Source of the DNA: Pyronema omphalodes
Taxonomy: Eukaryota > Ascomycota > Pezizomycetes > Pezizales > Pyronemataceae
Length of the DNA: 64,000 nucleotides
Direction: 5' to 3'
Assembly (NCBI GenBank): GCA_024516155.1
Contig: JAJJXM010000005.1
Location: forward strand, 372,001 to 436,000
Part shown: piece by piece, positions 24,055 through 35,770 of the stretch
Position numbering within the stretch: the first letter of the stretch is position 1
Layout: the number at the start of each line of letters is the position of its first letter
Translations under genes and position numbers: made by a program
The notes under the pieces: model-generated
Told to the model about the DNA's origin: nothing
Database searches by the model: none
The model's input: the letters and a program-made list of their open reading frames with translations, nothing else

Positions 24055-24133
24055 TCCTACTCCTACTCCTACTCCTACTCCTACTCCTACTCCTACTCCT
24101 ACTCCTACTCCTACTCCGACTCCTACTCCTACT
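24055..24133. repeat. 6-bp microsatellite (tcctac)n
   Basis: About 13 units, nearly perfect, with single variants (tccgac, ttctac) at the right end. Confidence 0.9.
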
Positions 24134-25139
24134 TCTACTTCGTCCTCGTGGGTTTCTTGTAGCTTATCTGTTATAACAAATAAAGCATCGTGTGGTATTA
24201 TGGAATTTAATTGGATGTTGAGTGTTTGGTATTACGTAAGTAATGAAGAATTTGATACTAAGAACCGAGAATAAAGCATAAAGAATGAAGAATAAGAATG
24301 CAGTGTAATTCTTGATTAATATATTCCAACACAGATGCTGTGGATTCAGACACGGATTACGGTTATAGTTATAGTTAAATTGCTACCGGTATCGGAATGG
24401 GTATTATATAACAACGAAATTTCTGGTTTTTTTAGTTTGTTTTGTCTGTAATACCGGATATAACTGTTGTTGACATTATGGACGGTGTTTATATAATTTA
24501 TGATCTATAGCGGTATGTATATCTATATCTATATCTATATCTACATCGTTCTCTAACACTGAGTAGTTCTAGTGATTCCGGGAATTCCGTTAGTTCTCAG
24601 TAATCCGCGTATGTCATAATTATTCAATATCTAACCCTACATATAAACCGCCACATACGACAAAAGTATTAACCCTTAATATCTAACAAACGCCTTTGAA
24701 GTTTCATTCATTCATCAATCATACCCGTCATACCCATCATCAATCATACCCATCATTAACTCCACATTTCATAATAACTGTTATAACTTATAAAACCAGC
24801 CCTGGAGGCTAGAGTAACTTCTTATCCACAATCCATAATCCACACAATTCTCGCCTGTTGCTTGTTACTTGTTGCTTGTTGTCCGTGCTGGTCATGGTAG
24901 TGAGGTGGTAGACAGCTGGGATACAGTCCAGTATAGTATAGTACAGTAAATCAAGTCTCAAGATCTGGTCCACGACTTGGGACCGAGGACTTTGACTGAG
25001 GACTGAGGACTTTGACTGTGGACTTAGGGCTTAGGACTTGAGACTTAGACCCCATGTTACTTAAACTGTACCGCCGATATTTTTATCGCATCGCATCAAT
25101 ATTCAAATCGTTATTGAGGACTCCAGATTCTAACCTCAA

Positions 25140-25157
25140 CCCCCCCCCCCCCCCCCC
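25140..25157. repeat. C18 homopolymer
   Basis: An uninterrupted run of 18 C. Another run of 14 C is at 25862-25875. Confidence 0.85.
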
Positions 25158-25284
25158 TCCCGGAAACAAAATAGAAGTATGTTGTAGTTTTGTTTGTCGT
25201 TGTGAAGCGAATTAACTTCTCGGGTTGGAATAGAATTTCAAGATTGGAGTGCATAGTAGATGGTAGATGGGATAGAATATGGTG

Positions 25285-25365
25285 ATGAGGTATCCTGTAT
25301 CCTGTATCCTGTATCCTGTATCCCGTATCCTGTATCCCGTATCCTGTATCCTGTATCCTATATCC
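25285..25365. repeat. 7-bp repeat, unit tatcctg/tatcccg
   Basis: About 11 units of gtatcctg type. Frames on both strands encode permutations of one short peptide and are not genes. Confidence 0.85.
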
Positions 25366-28300
25366 CGGAATCCATGGATCCATGGATCCAGTTGTTAGCT
25401 ATGTATGTTTATATCTTAATTATTTATTTCCCATATGATTGATATCCCGTATACCTTATAATCTTTAATAGAGCAGATAGGTTATGGAGATATGACCACC
25501 GGAACAGAACAGAACAGAACAGGGGTAATTTTAACCTTGGCCTTGGCCTTGATCTCTATCTTTACTTTTACCTTTACTTTTACCTTTACCTTGATTTTTT
25601 TTTCTTTCCTATAAAAAAAAGAAACAAAGAAAGAAACAAAGCATCAACCACATCCTTTCCTTGATACCTGATACCTGATACCTGATACCCCAAGATTTCA
25701 GTTCCATTCCCTTCAATTGAATTGAATTTCATGATTTTATAACCCACGGCCGGCATACGGCGTTTTGATTAATACAGAGGGTTTTGTTATAAAAAAACAC
25801 ACGGGATGTCGGGGATATAGTTTAATGTTCTACAATACGCGTACTGATATTATGAGATTTACCCCCCCCCCCCCCTCCCCCACGCCCACCCACCATCCTT
25901 GGTGCAACAGAGGTAAAATGAGGTTTAAAATTGCAACAGTTGAAATAAGTTTATACTTAACACCATGGCTAATCTATTGGTGGATTTAATCAACATCTTA
26001 TAAGTTTTAGTTTCGAGTTTGGGGATGGAAGGAAAAGATTTGGTGTTGGTTGTTTGGGCATATATACACCTTTGTTCCTCAGGAATAATGTACCTACCTA
26101 GCTAGCTACCCTTATATCTTCGAGCCTTCGAGTCTTCGACCATTCCATCATCCCTTCATTTAAGTCCCATCATTCCCAGTTTTAGCCTTTCACCTTTTCC
26201 ACCCTTTCCACCCTTTCCGCCCTTTCCACCAGCCATGTATATCTTCCTATCATTCTATGCTTAGACCTCCATTCCTATACCCCCATATTCCAGCCAAGCA
26301 ATCTCTCTCAAGGCCCCGGACTCCTGAGCTCCCAGGGCTCCCAGGGCTCCCAGGGCTCGCAAGGTATCTTCCCCCATTCTATTCCGCTACATAATTAATG
26401 ATTGATCCATACTTACACAAAACTTCCAAACAATGGAAAAGGGTATTAAAAGAAACATAAGTGCAATTTGCAGATATTAACCTTTGGAATCTTCTGAACT
26501 AAACTAACCAAATTTGCCAGACTAGCTAGACTGGCGAACCAGGAGAACCAAGGGAGTTAAGGGAGTCAAGGGAGTCAAGTTACAATTCTTATGGACTCTT
26601 GAAGTAAGGGAATATACTCTAGAGTTTAATGAGGGAAGTTCAGGATGGTGGGATGGGTTGGTTGGGTGAGTGAAGGTTGGTTGAGGTTGGTTAGTGCGCT
26701 TGGGATGTTTGAGATGTATAGTCTATCTGGTCTCTTTGGTCTATGTATCTGGTCTGTCAGACGCTATCAGACGTTTTCGGACTTTGTCAGACTTTGTTGA
26801 GTTGATTTTCGGGTTTACTAGTCTGAGAAAGGTACATGGCTACATAATACACTAAAGAAAGTACTTGATTCCATGCATTCGCTTGATCTTTGGCGCATTT
26901 TCTTGCTTGGGCTCTTGGCTATTTACATATCAGGTCAATTATACATAGTACAGTTTTGTATATCTATGTATATACCGGACAGTGTGAAATTCTTTACTGT
27001 CTCTTAAGCGTCCGTAGTATTATACCGCTTTGGAGTAAGTACTTTATAACCTCCCGTATGATATCTGTTAGTTCAACCCCTAAACTACATGTATCGCTGC
27101 ATATCACAAATGTAAAAGTTGGCATACTTGATCTCGATATCATATCATCAAGCCCATAAAACTTTCACTTGCATATATATGTATATCAACCTTAGGTTCA
27201 TGGCCAAGCGAGATAGAGCTAACCATTTCTTTTAGCTATGCAGCTATCAATTATTATGCTTGACTGTGTGATGTCTGGTATTCTAGCGCTTAGATATATC
27301 TTTGTGATTTTTTTGGTTAGTAGACTGATTGTATGCATCTTCTGGATATCTCTCTTTCGCTGGTTTCAATGATTCCCGTTGTGTTGGTTTGTTGCGATTA
27401 TTAATATTTAATCCTAAAGTTTTTTTTTATTGTTCTTGTTTTCTTTCTCTAATTCCTCCATTCTCTTTGTGTTTTCTCTATTTAGTTTTTTCCTCCCTCA
27501 GTTACCTTATTTTTCCCAGGTTCGGGTTCGTAAAAAAAAAAAATCATCATCCCCGACGTAACGAGGTTACACAAACCTCATCCATTATCGACGTCACTGC
27601 AAGTATGAGTTGGCTCATATGACCAAAAGCTTATGCGGGTCTGCATAAGTGTTTTCTGCGGACCTAGACGAACCCCGCTGTACTGTACCTCACATCGCGC
27701 CCTAAATTCCCATGCGCTGCATTATGTACATCAGTACATAATGCAGAACGATATGCAAGGTGAAGTGGATGCCGTATTATATGCCGCTAAGAACCATATA
27801 AGATAATGTAAGTGCAAAAGAGAATTTTTTTTATTTTTTATTTTTTTTTCTCTCTTTCCTTTACGACGACGATGATGACGGCGGTTAGGTCCGAAAAAAA
27901 AAATATATACACCATATACTTATACCACCATTTTTGGAGGAATTGGTCGGATCTAGCTTAAAAACGAAAATCTGTCGATTATGATAACGCAACTATGCGT
28001 AATATCTAGATGTGATGATGATGATGCTGATGCTGATGCGGATGATGACGATGACGATGTGATGGTTGCTGATTGCTGATACATATCAACCCGGGTTGTA
28101 TCTTAAAAAGTTAATCATATGTGATGTAGAGATGCGCAACGATGGCATCTCTCTTATGCGATAGTCATGCGATAGATACAGGTTCTAGTCTAAGGGTTCG
28201 ACTTGTATACGTAAAAGCACGCAAAAAATGGTACAAAAAAAAAACATAAAAAGAAAAAAAAACAGCAGATGTGCATATATGTACCACATACATACGATAT

Positions 28301-30650
28301 GTATAACCCTTTTTCGAAAAGAAAGCCAAAATTCCTCGGCGAGTTATGCGGATTATGCGGATTATGCAGGTTAGGAAGGTACTTTATGCATCTTTATGCA
28401 TGTTTTCCCAAGTCGGGGTAAGAATCTAGATTCACAAGAGGTGGTGCTAATCTACCACCGTTGCAACGATACATAGCTAAAAAAGCAGTGACCAAAGCTT
28501 AAAGACAAAAAGACAAAATGGTACAATATCAAACATGTTTGACATATTTTAAAACCGCCTCGCATATATACAAATCGATTTATCATTTATGACCGGGGCT
28601 AAGACTGAAAAATGCAAAATAGTCTCGCGCGTATGCGGTTTCGGGAAAAGCATCTGATGGGACTAGAGTTATTTATCGGTAAGCTTGCCTTAACTTGGTA
28701 ATCGATCGTAATATATATTTGTAATGGTGATTTGGCTTGCTTTGTATAGACAGACAACAACGTTAATTCACAACACTGATTACTTTAGATGTCGCAATTA
28801 TCAATTTGTCTCGTTCCAAAACCCCCCCCCTGGATTATATTTTTAATAGGTTGCCTTTTCTACAGGGGGAGGGGGGGGTTTGGCGAATTTCGATTATCGA
28901 AACGTCACTTCAAACTCGATTGTTTAATTATCTGACCTTTCTTGTTTTGTCCTACCTACGCTTAATAATGATCACCTAATTATAAGCCAGTCGCAGTTTA
29001 AATCTTCTAGAAACGGTGTGTACTATATGTGCCGTGACGTGGTCGGTGAATCCAACGTAACCTGGTCTGGGATAAAACGGGGGTATATGTATTCACGACG
29101 TGGAGCGAAAATAAATCCACCGAATATTCTTCGAACATTTACAGGGGTGTTGAATATAACTAGGGGTTGTGATTAATTGCGGGGTTCCTTTTTTATTTAT
29201 TTTTTTCGTGGCGCCTGAAGGAATTTCGGTACTTGAGGAATTGAAGCCACGTCAAGCTCACAAATCACGATTTGCTTTGATTAATTTACCTCGGTAGCAC
29301 AAGGTATATCGTGCTAATAATCCCCACAGACTATAATAGAATCATCTTTTATTCGGATTGACTTCAATTGGTCGCTATTCTTTGCTGTTTACGACGATTG
29401 CACGAGTGATTTCATGTGAATAGTTGCATGTAAAGGCAACCCCCCTGATGACTTCACCGAGGCTACCCTGGTTAACTTTCTCATTGCGTCGATTTAGATA
29501 TCATCCCATTACTTCGTATTTTTACTATAAGGTAGCAAGGCATTGTTTCCCTTGGCATAATTCTATTCAACAATCAACTTAGAAAGTCCCTCAAGTTCAT
29601 TGAGTGCAATAATTATTATTTGCTTCACTGTGGCCTCGATTTATCGTTAACGAATCGATTACACTCAGCATCGGCTGCATGTCCGTTCCCGGGGTTTTGT
29701 TTTCCATTCCCTTATTCGCCGTTAAAGTGACAGGTGCGGACCCTGGTCGCCAGCATCGGCGCTTAGTAACCTGCCAGTTCAGATCTCGGAGAAATTGCGA
29801 AACGAAACGAAACTAGGATAAAGTATGGGTATAATTATATCCCGGGATATCGGGGTATTGTTGGGTATATAATATACAAGTAGTTAGAAAATTCTGAGCG
29901 CATGACCTCAATTTTCATCCAAAGTTTAAGACCAGTGATAATCTGGTGACGTATTTCAATATTTATCCCTACAAACTTACCGAAAACATCAAAAATACTA
30001 CCAGACGGACCAAGGGAAACTGTAACCATGCGGCAGAAAAAAAATATATCGGAGAATATTTGAAATTAAAATTAGGGAAACATCTTTAGAAACTTTTTCA
30101 TATGGGGCGCCTTTTTGCCTTCCGTGTTTGTCGTTGAAATCGCTAAACGAAATAACGATTGATGTTTTCGTTGTTGTAATTGTTATTAGTTACGAACATC
30201 TCATTTCCGAAACATTTCTTTTTCGGCAAAATGTTTCGTTTTCATGTCGACAAAGTTTAATGGGTAAGTTTCACCAACCAAAAAAAAAGCGAAGCACCAT
30301 TAGGAAGCTGTCATGTTTTTTTTTTTTTCGATCGGTGAACGCGCTATCAAAATGGCGTGGCAGTTCGCTTAAAGTTCGGTGCGACTATGTATCGATAACT
30401 TTTCCCGCCTTGAGCCCGCTTATTGATACGGCCAAGAAAATACACCGAGGTACATTTGACATTTTGTGATTTTCTAGCGTTTTCAACTAACTGATACCGC
30501 GCCTAATAGTTGTGGTGGCTATTATGATGGCCTGCGATAAGTGTATGATGATTACCTCGCGCAATGCATACCATACGTCGACTGAAACTGAACACCCCGA
30601 TCACAAATCATAGGTCGCATATAATTAGGGTAGCAAAAGCCCTAAGGTCT

Positions 30651-30737
30651 GCCTTGTCTCGTAACTATGTGTAGTTACGCATCTGACGACTATATGCATG
30701 CGCGCCTACCGCCCGCAAGGGCAGCGGTCGACAAGGC
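30651..30737. other. Possible branched RNA/DNA secondary structure
   Basis: An 87-nt segment with nested complementary pairs. The outer stem is GCCTTGTC (30651-30658) with GACAAGGC (30730-30737). The first inner hairpin is GTAACTA-TGTG-TAGTTAC (30661-30678). A short GCAT/ATGC stem follows (30679-30697). The last hairpin is ACCGCCC-GCAA-GGGCAGCGGT with a GNRA-type loop (30708-30728). It resembles a four-way junction but lacks tRNA landmarks such as a TTCGA T-loop. Chance folding is not excluded. Confidence 0.25.
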
Positions 30738-31380
30738 AAGGGCCAATGAGGGCCGCTGTATGATTGGTCCCATTAGCAGCTATGTAGCTAGCTAGCTTGA
30801 GTTCTGTGCCTCTAGATCTGGCACATCGCGACGTTGGCTAGATAAACGGGAAACACATTTCAACATTTCAACATTTCATCATCTCATCTACCGCTACTGC
30901 CTGCATAAGCGTTGGCGATTTGGTGACGTTGGGTTGTCGATATAGTCAGGACGTTTTGAAACTCCAATGACATAATGGACTTTATGAATCAGTCACACAG
31001 CAATGCAACCAAACGTTACTCTCACCGTGCTAGAAACACTAAAGTCAAAATCAGAAGTCATCCTCATCTCAAAAGTCAAATTCCCTGACCTAGACACATA
31101 GTGCTTTATGCATCACGAGCGAAGATTAGTAACGATAATATCAACCTTAGACATCCATCGCGATGCCTCAAAAATGTTTGGATGCCTAGGCCTACTGCAT
31201 CATCGTCAGGCCATTCAGCGGGGAAATGCGTGGAATCACCTCCTGCTGCCCCGTAGAGAACGGCGCTGCAGGTACAATATGATGAAAATGTGGGGAATGT
31301 GTACGACATGATGAAAAACTTTTACTTTGAATACTGCATGGAGTAAACCAATCGTTAAGTGACAAAATGTTTTGTTAGCG

Positions 31381-31632
31381 ATGAAAGCACGAGTGATAAT
31401 GTATGGCGCAGATAAAGATGAGTTGTTCGGCCACCGCATTAACCAGAGAAATGGAACAATTATTTATGCATCTGATGATGTAGCCAGGTGTACACATGGT
31501 GTTGCTTTCAGTGGGACGATTCGGGTGAAGCGGAGTCCAGATGGTAGGTATGTTGCGCTAAAGTGGCCCGCGATTCCATCCCATCCGGCTGAACCAACGC
31601 AGAGGTCCAGCCACTCTAGTAAAGAAAATTGA
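31381..31632 (+). CDS. Weak candidate: small unknown ORF (83 aa)
   Basis: A single open frame from ATG 31381 with mixed composition and no low complexity (for example GADKDELFGHRINQRNG, FSGTIRVKRSPDGRYVALKW). It has no signal peptide, membrane segment or recognisable domain. It lies in an otherwise gene-free region 0.8 kb from the right duplication arm. It may be a chance frame, a gene relic or an exon of an unsplit gene. Confidence 0.2.
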   Translation: MKARVIMYGADKDELFGHRINQRNGTIIYASDDVARCTHGVAFSGTIRVKRSPDGRYVALKWPAIPSHPAEPTQRSSHSSKEN

Positions 31633-33429
31633 ACTCGAATTTAAGGATATTTGTATTACGAATTTTGTGATTGGTGGATTAGAAATAATATACCAAAGTA
31701 CTGAGGTCACTATCGACGTCATCGGCGCTCATTCTTTCACAAATGGCTAAACGATAAATTCCTTGGTTATGAAAACCATTAGTGTCATACTGCCTAAAGA
31801 CATCGTACTACTTCAATGTATTCTTTGAACTGAGCCCGTACCGTCCCATAAATAAATGATCTCCCCGGACCCGAATCTCTGGGAGCATCTATCTGTAGAT
31901 TATGGGTCGGTATCTCAAACCTACCGACAGTCGGTAGATATTTCCAACTACCGGCCTGACAGTCCTGAAGTCTCAAAAGCGGGGCTTCTGCAGCAAAAAG
32001 ATGTTAACCCCTCCCTTATATATTCCAATCAACTGCAAACTAGTCACACAACACTTGCGCCCCAGATGATCTCGTTCATTATTTCCCCGAGAAAGATCTA
32101 TATAATCGGTATAAGTTGCTTTTAATTATCTTTAGGCTTTTATTGAACTGTTTTTAGTCGAGAGAAAGATACTTGCGTAGGCAGGCCTTATGAAGTGTCG
32201 TACCGTTGTTGTATTCCGTTTCACGGACCAGTTTCGAATTGCTTGCATTCCCAGGTGCAGCTACCGGGAGGTCGTTTAGATTAGAGAGTTTCTTAGGGAC
32301 TGGGGTCGGATTAAGTTATCGCTACTTTAACTCATGACATCAAGTACGAGCTTATTAAATGAACTATGATGGCTACAGGGGCCTATGTTTATACTGCGTG
32401 ATACTCTGTGAATCGAGGGTTTATGTGACGTCATCGGGATAGGAGAATCGAGTGATGGTACATAATATGGTCAAAGATTGTTACGTAGTTGAGGATCAAG
32501 GGTCAAGGATTGAGGGTTGAGAGTCGAGTATCGAAGGTCAATGGCTATTGGTCTCTTTGTAACTTGTTGACAGTACAACTAAGAGCCAGGTCAAGGTAGT
32601 CCCTCGTGAAAAATCGGCACTAAGAAAAGCACAACAGACAATGGTTCAATGCTCGACCACCCTACTATGTCTTCGGGGTCGTGAATGTCGTATTATGTAA
32701 ATGTAGTATAGATGTATCTGATAAATCTGGGGCCGATTGATAGGCGGTAATGTCGAATTAGTGTCTATCTAAGCCATCTTATCTAGGACTTTCCACGGTA
32801 AACGGACGATTGTGATCCTGCATTTTCTACCTAAACCTCACCATACACGATACTTGTAACTTTATAAACCGAGTGATCTGGTTGGAGCCGAATGACGAGG
32901 ATACCGGGGTACTGGTGTATATCGACATCCGAAAGTGCCGAGGGTCAAGACTCGTCACTCGTCCCTCGAGGGTTGACCCTCAATGAATCGAGTCGAGTAA
33001 ACACTCAAACAGCAGCAAAAACAACAACGGCGCGATTCACGTAAAGAACAGTAGATATAAAAATGAATTAACTTGTTATTCAGAAGTAAGTAGTACGATT
33101 ATAGAAACATATGTCGCATCAAATGCGAGAAGACATGACAAATGATATAATATGTTAGTTTCCTTATCTCCTGACCGATAAATGTCGTTTTTAGGTATAA
33201 TAAGATGACCCATGATTCGAGACATCGCCGGTCTTGCAGCCTAAATTTAACATCATAGAAGAAAGAATGATTCCTGAAAGGTCCAGTCGGTGAGTATATA
33301 GTGTGATCGTTTAAGTTAAGATATCCAGCAAGTCGTTAGTAGATTAGTATGTATCACATCCAACGGCAGTATATCGACGCCAGGTATCAACAAACGCTTC
33401 TTTCAACTCCCCAACCCAACTTTCAGGGC

Positions 33430-34161
33430 CTAACTCTGAAGGAGATGCAAACCGATAGCACCCTCATTGTCAGCATTGGGTGCTTCAAAACGCCACTGCC
33501 ACTGGCGGTCCAGGCGTTTTCCCCAGACGACAACATGACCCTCGAGGACCTTGAGTGCATCGGTTGCACGCTTGACTTCGTTCTCCGCGACCGCAAGTTT
33601 CTGAGACAGTTCATCCGCCCAATCCTGAGTCCACTCGCGGTCTCGGATTTCACCAGTAAGACAGAGATAGGCCATCTCCCGGTGAACCCACTTGACACTG
33701 TCACGGGCCGTGTGTAGCATACTGTGAGCTTTGTTGTACTCTTCGTAAAGCGGAATAAAATAGTCGAAAGCCTTTGTTCCATCGCGAGGGGGAAAACTGG
33801 ATGCACGACCTAGCTCCGTAATCTTACGACGAAAGGCCGTCGCTCTTGTTGTGCAGCCTAGAACTTTCTTCTCCTGCCCGGGAAGGGTGCGCTTGTATTC
33901 CTCATAAGCTGGGGAACGATCCTCCGGCTCGGGTTCGGGGACGGTGGAGTTAAACAGAGGAGACTTGCGAGAGAACGCGTCAGTGGGAAATTTGGGGAAC
34001 ATTGGATAGTCAGGGGCCTGGTCGTCAGTATTCTTGAGAGCCGAAATGAGATCTTCTGTGTCGTCTGACTGGGTTGGGGATGGTGAACGTGAGTCTGGAA
34101 GTGGTGGTGGTGCGTCAACGTCGGGTCCAAAGATGCTCTTATATGTGGCGTAGGGCTCCAT
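33430..34161 (-). CDS. Uncharacterised 243-aa protein, copy 2 (duplicated gene)
   Basis: A single exon, same length as copy 1 (12893-13624, plus), with intact start and stop. By eye the coding sequence differs from copy 1 at five positions. Four are silent (CCA/CCC, ACT/ACG, GCC/GCT, GAG/GAA) and one replaces His with Gln at ~97. As in copy 1, the N-terminal part is Pro/Ser/Asp-rich and the C-terminal part is charged and probably coiled-coil. The promoter-side flank of about 350 bp is retained with ~4% divergence, so it could be expressed. The frame is open 13 codons further upstream without an ATG. The shared ATG at 34161 is used. Confidence 0.78.
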   Translation of the reverse strand: MEPYATYKSIFGPDVDAPPPLPDSRSPSPTQSDDTEDLISALKNTDDQAPDYPMFPKFPTDAFSRKSPLFNSTVPEPEPEDRSPAYEEYKRTLPGQEKKVLGCTTRATAFRRKITELGRASSFPPRDGTKAFDYFIPLYEEYNKAHSMLHTARDSVKWVHREMAYLCLTGEIRDREWTQDWADELSQKLAVAENEVKRATDALKVLEGHVVVWGKRLDRQWQWRFEAPNADNEGAIGLHLLQS

Positions 34162-34541
34162 GACTGCTAACAGGGCTTGTGTTGAAGGCTGTGGGATCAA
34201 GTGCTGAATAGTGATTTTTCGAATGCTATATTGTGAAGACAGCTAAGGTGAGGTGTGAGGTTGTGATGGTTCAGGTGGAAATGGAGCTTGATATACACAC
34301 ACAGGAATTTCACAATGCATGCCGAGATATTCTCACAACAAACAGTCACAAGAACTAACTGGCCGCTCATGAGATTATAATATTTCCTTCACATGACGCC
34401 TACTTGGCTGTTGACAGACTCGTCACTCGAGGGCCGAAGATTAGTTCGCGGTTTCAAATCGAGTGAAATACAAGTAGCTCAATACATTCCAGAAACAATC
34501 CTGTCGTCTGTGTTTCAAGATTCTGTACAAATTCTAAAACA

Positions 34542-34591
34542 TCAATCGTTGTAATAAATCTCGTAGTAATCATCTATATCTCTCGTATCAT
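34542..34591 (-). pseudogene. 3' fragment of the FHA kinase gene carried by the duplication
   Basis: These 50 bp match the last ~16 codons and stop of the kinase gene at 12462-12511. One change turns the penultimate Asp to Asn, plus a silent change. Nothing upstream of 34591 continues the kinase frame, so this is a passenger fragment. Confidence 0.85.
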
Positions 34592-34611
34592 GCACCAGAG
34601 TTTTCTCCACC

Positions 34612-34770
34612 ATGATCTCTACTACCAAGATTGCCACCGCAGAGTGGATACAGGTAAGCAATGCTGCCGCTATGAAGGATGACCAGGAAGGAAGAAGAAT
34701 AGGTTGGGAAACACTGATCAAATCTGAGAACGAGCATGAAGTAGTTCTGATCGAAAAAGACGTACTATAA
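34612..34770 (+). CDS. Weak candidate: 52-aa ORF next to the duplication breakpoint
   Basis: ATG 34612 to TAA 34770, in a CCACC-ATG context. The composition is normal (KIATAEWIQVSNAAAMK; NEHEVVLIEKDVL) with no recognisable domain. A GTAAGC sits in frame after codon 14 and could be a splice donor, so it may be the first exon of a degraded gene. It lies 21 bp outside the duplication arm. Confidence 0.2.
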   Translation: MISTTKIATAEWIQVSNAAAMKDDQEGRRIGWETLIKSENEHEVVLIEKDVL

Positions 34771-35260
34771 TGCTGTAAAAAACAAACACTAAAGACAGAT
34801 ACATAATTAAGTACATAGATAGCCGAAGGACAGCAAAAGCGAGAAATGAGTATTGAGCGAGAAAAGCCGAATAGAGGAAGTGAGAGGAAGAAGATGTGGA
34901 GAAGTCTGAAAAGAAGAGGAGAAATGCTAGGGCGAAGTGAGAGAGGCGGAGAGAAGAGGAGCGGAGATGAGTGAAACGAAGCAGAGAAGAAAGGAGCGGA
35001 GAAGAGAGGAACGGTGAGGAGGGAAGTAGAGCAGTGAGGAGAGAAGGGGAGAGAAAAGAAGAGTAGAAGAGAGCAGAAGAGAGCAGAGGAGAGCAGAGGA
35101 GAGCAGAGGAGAGCAGAGGAGAGCAGAGGAGAGCAGAGGAGGGCTGGTGAGGGCTGGGATAGCTGGGAAGAGCAGGATTAGGGTAACCCTAATCAGCAGT
35201 GCGGCTGTGTCGTTGCGTTGCAACAGATGAAACCTGAAAAGTGAAAATTGCAAATGCAAA
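34771..35260. other. Purine-rich low-complexity stretch and a telomere-like palindrome
   Basis: Between 34900 and 35150 the plus strand is GA-rich (gagagcagag units at 35068-35140). At 35176-35194 there is a 9-bp palindrome GATTAGGGT-A-ACCCTAATC, that is one TTAGGG and one CCCTAA unit head to head. No gene is supported. Confidence 0.6.
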
Positions 35261-35262
35261 AT

Positions 35263-35770
35263 AAAAATGCAAAGTTTTTTTGTCCCTCCATGTACAGATG
35301 CGTTGCCATAGCTGAGTCTGAGCTGCTGTTTTCCAAATGCAAGCAGATCATTATATCAGACCGCTATTCAATGCAGGCAGATACCCTGGAATCCATTGAG
35401 GGGCTGATCAAGTATAAGAGCTTCAATCATAGGCATCCGTGATGATTTATGGCGACCCAAGGGTCCCAATTAGGATAGAATTATGCTATGTACATGTGCA
35501 CTGAATAATATTTACTGCCGCTTCATAAACCAGTTCCTCTGAACAAACTAGTTTTCGTAGTTTTTTTCTAAACAGTTCACCTGGCTTTTTTTTGGCCAAG
35601 CATTGCATGAATTCAGTTAAATGGTTTTCGCAGTTTAACTATGTAGTTTAACCAGTTTATATTACTGACAGTAAATTGAGCTGGGCCGCCGTACAGTTCT
35701 CGTATTCCAATAGTCTGTACAGTCCGTTTTGGTTGTCGTTTTGATCTGCGTTGTATGACTGGGAGGTCTG
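35263..35770 (+). mobile_element. Truncated hAT transposon: dimerisation-domain remnant plus 3' terminus
   Basis: Frame 35299-35442 encodes AIAESELLFSKCKQII...SDRYSMQADTLESIEGLIKYKS, matching the C-terminal dimerisation domain of hAT transposases (the usual pattern is AESE-RLFS...ISD-R...L....E.L..LK). The non-coding stretch to 35770 is homologous, in reverse complement, to the left end of the hAT element at 47228. It ends in CTGGGAGGTCTG, which matches that element's terminal inverted repeat. I find no matching left end, so the element is 5'-truncated. A stop follows at 35442. It is probably inactive. Confidence 0.78.

Larger units (their letters stand above)
20791..32466. other. ~11.7 kb without a supportable gene
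   Basis: This runs from the 5' flank of the AT-hook gene to the right arm of the inverted duplication. 20.8-25.9 kb is full of short tandem repeats and homopolymers. 26-32.4 kb is AT-rich, mostly unique DNA with only short open frames. One weak small frame (31381-31632) and one possible structured element (30651-30737) are listed separately. I see no transposase, tRNA or rRNA. Confidence 0.65.
32467..34591 (-). repeat. Right arm of the ~2.1 kb inverted duplication
   Basis: This is the reverse complement of 12462-14603. The outer end at 34591 falls within the last exon of the FHA kinase as present in the left arm. Only the final ~16 codons of that gene are here (34542-34591), with one Asp-to-Asn change. 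Beyond 34591 the sequence is unrelated to the kinase. The other end near 32467 is approximate. Confidence 0.93.

Noticed and set aside
33430..34200. Longer 256-aa version of copy 2 of the duplicated gene
   Set aside because: The extension begins at TTG. Copy 1 has CTCG at that place, and the shared ATG at 34161 gives identical lengths in both copies.
12462..34591. Repeat-induced point mutation of the duplicated arms
   Set aside because: The differences are few, of mixed type and scarce in the gene. RIP would leave many C-to-T changes, including stop codons, in both copies.
12462..34591. The whole duplicated interval as one large transposon with ~2 kb inverted repeats
   Set aside because: I see no transposase or tyrosine recombinase between the arms, no target duplication at the outer ends, and one arm end lies inside a host gene.
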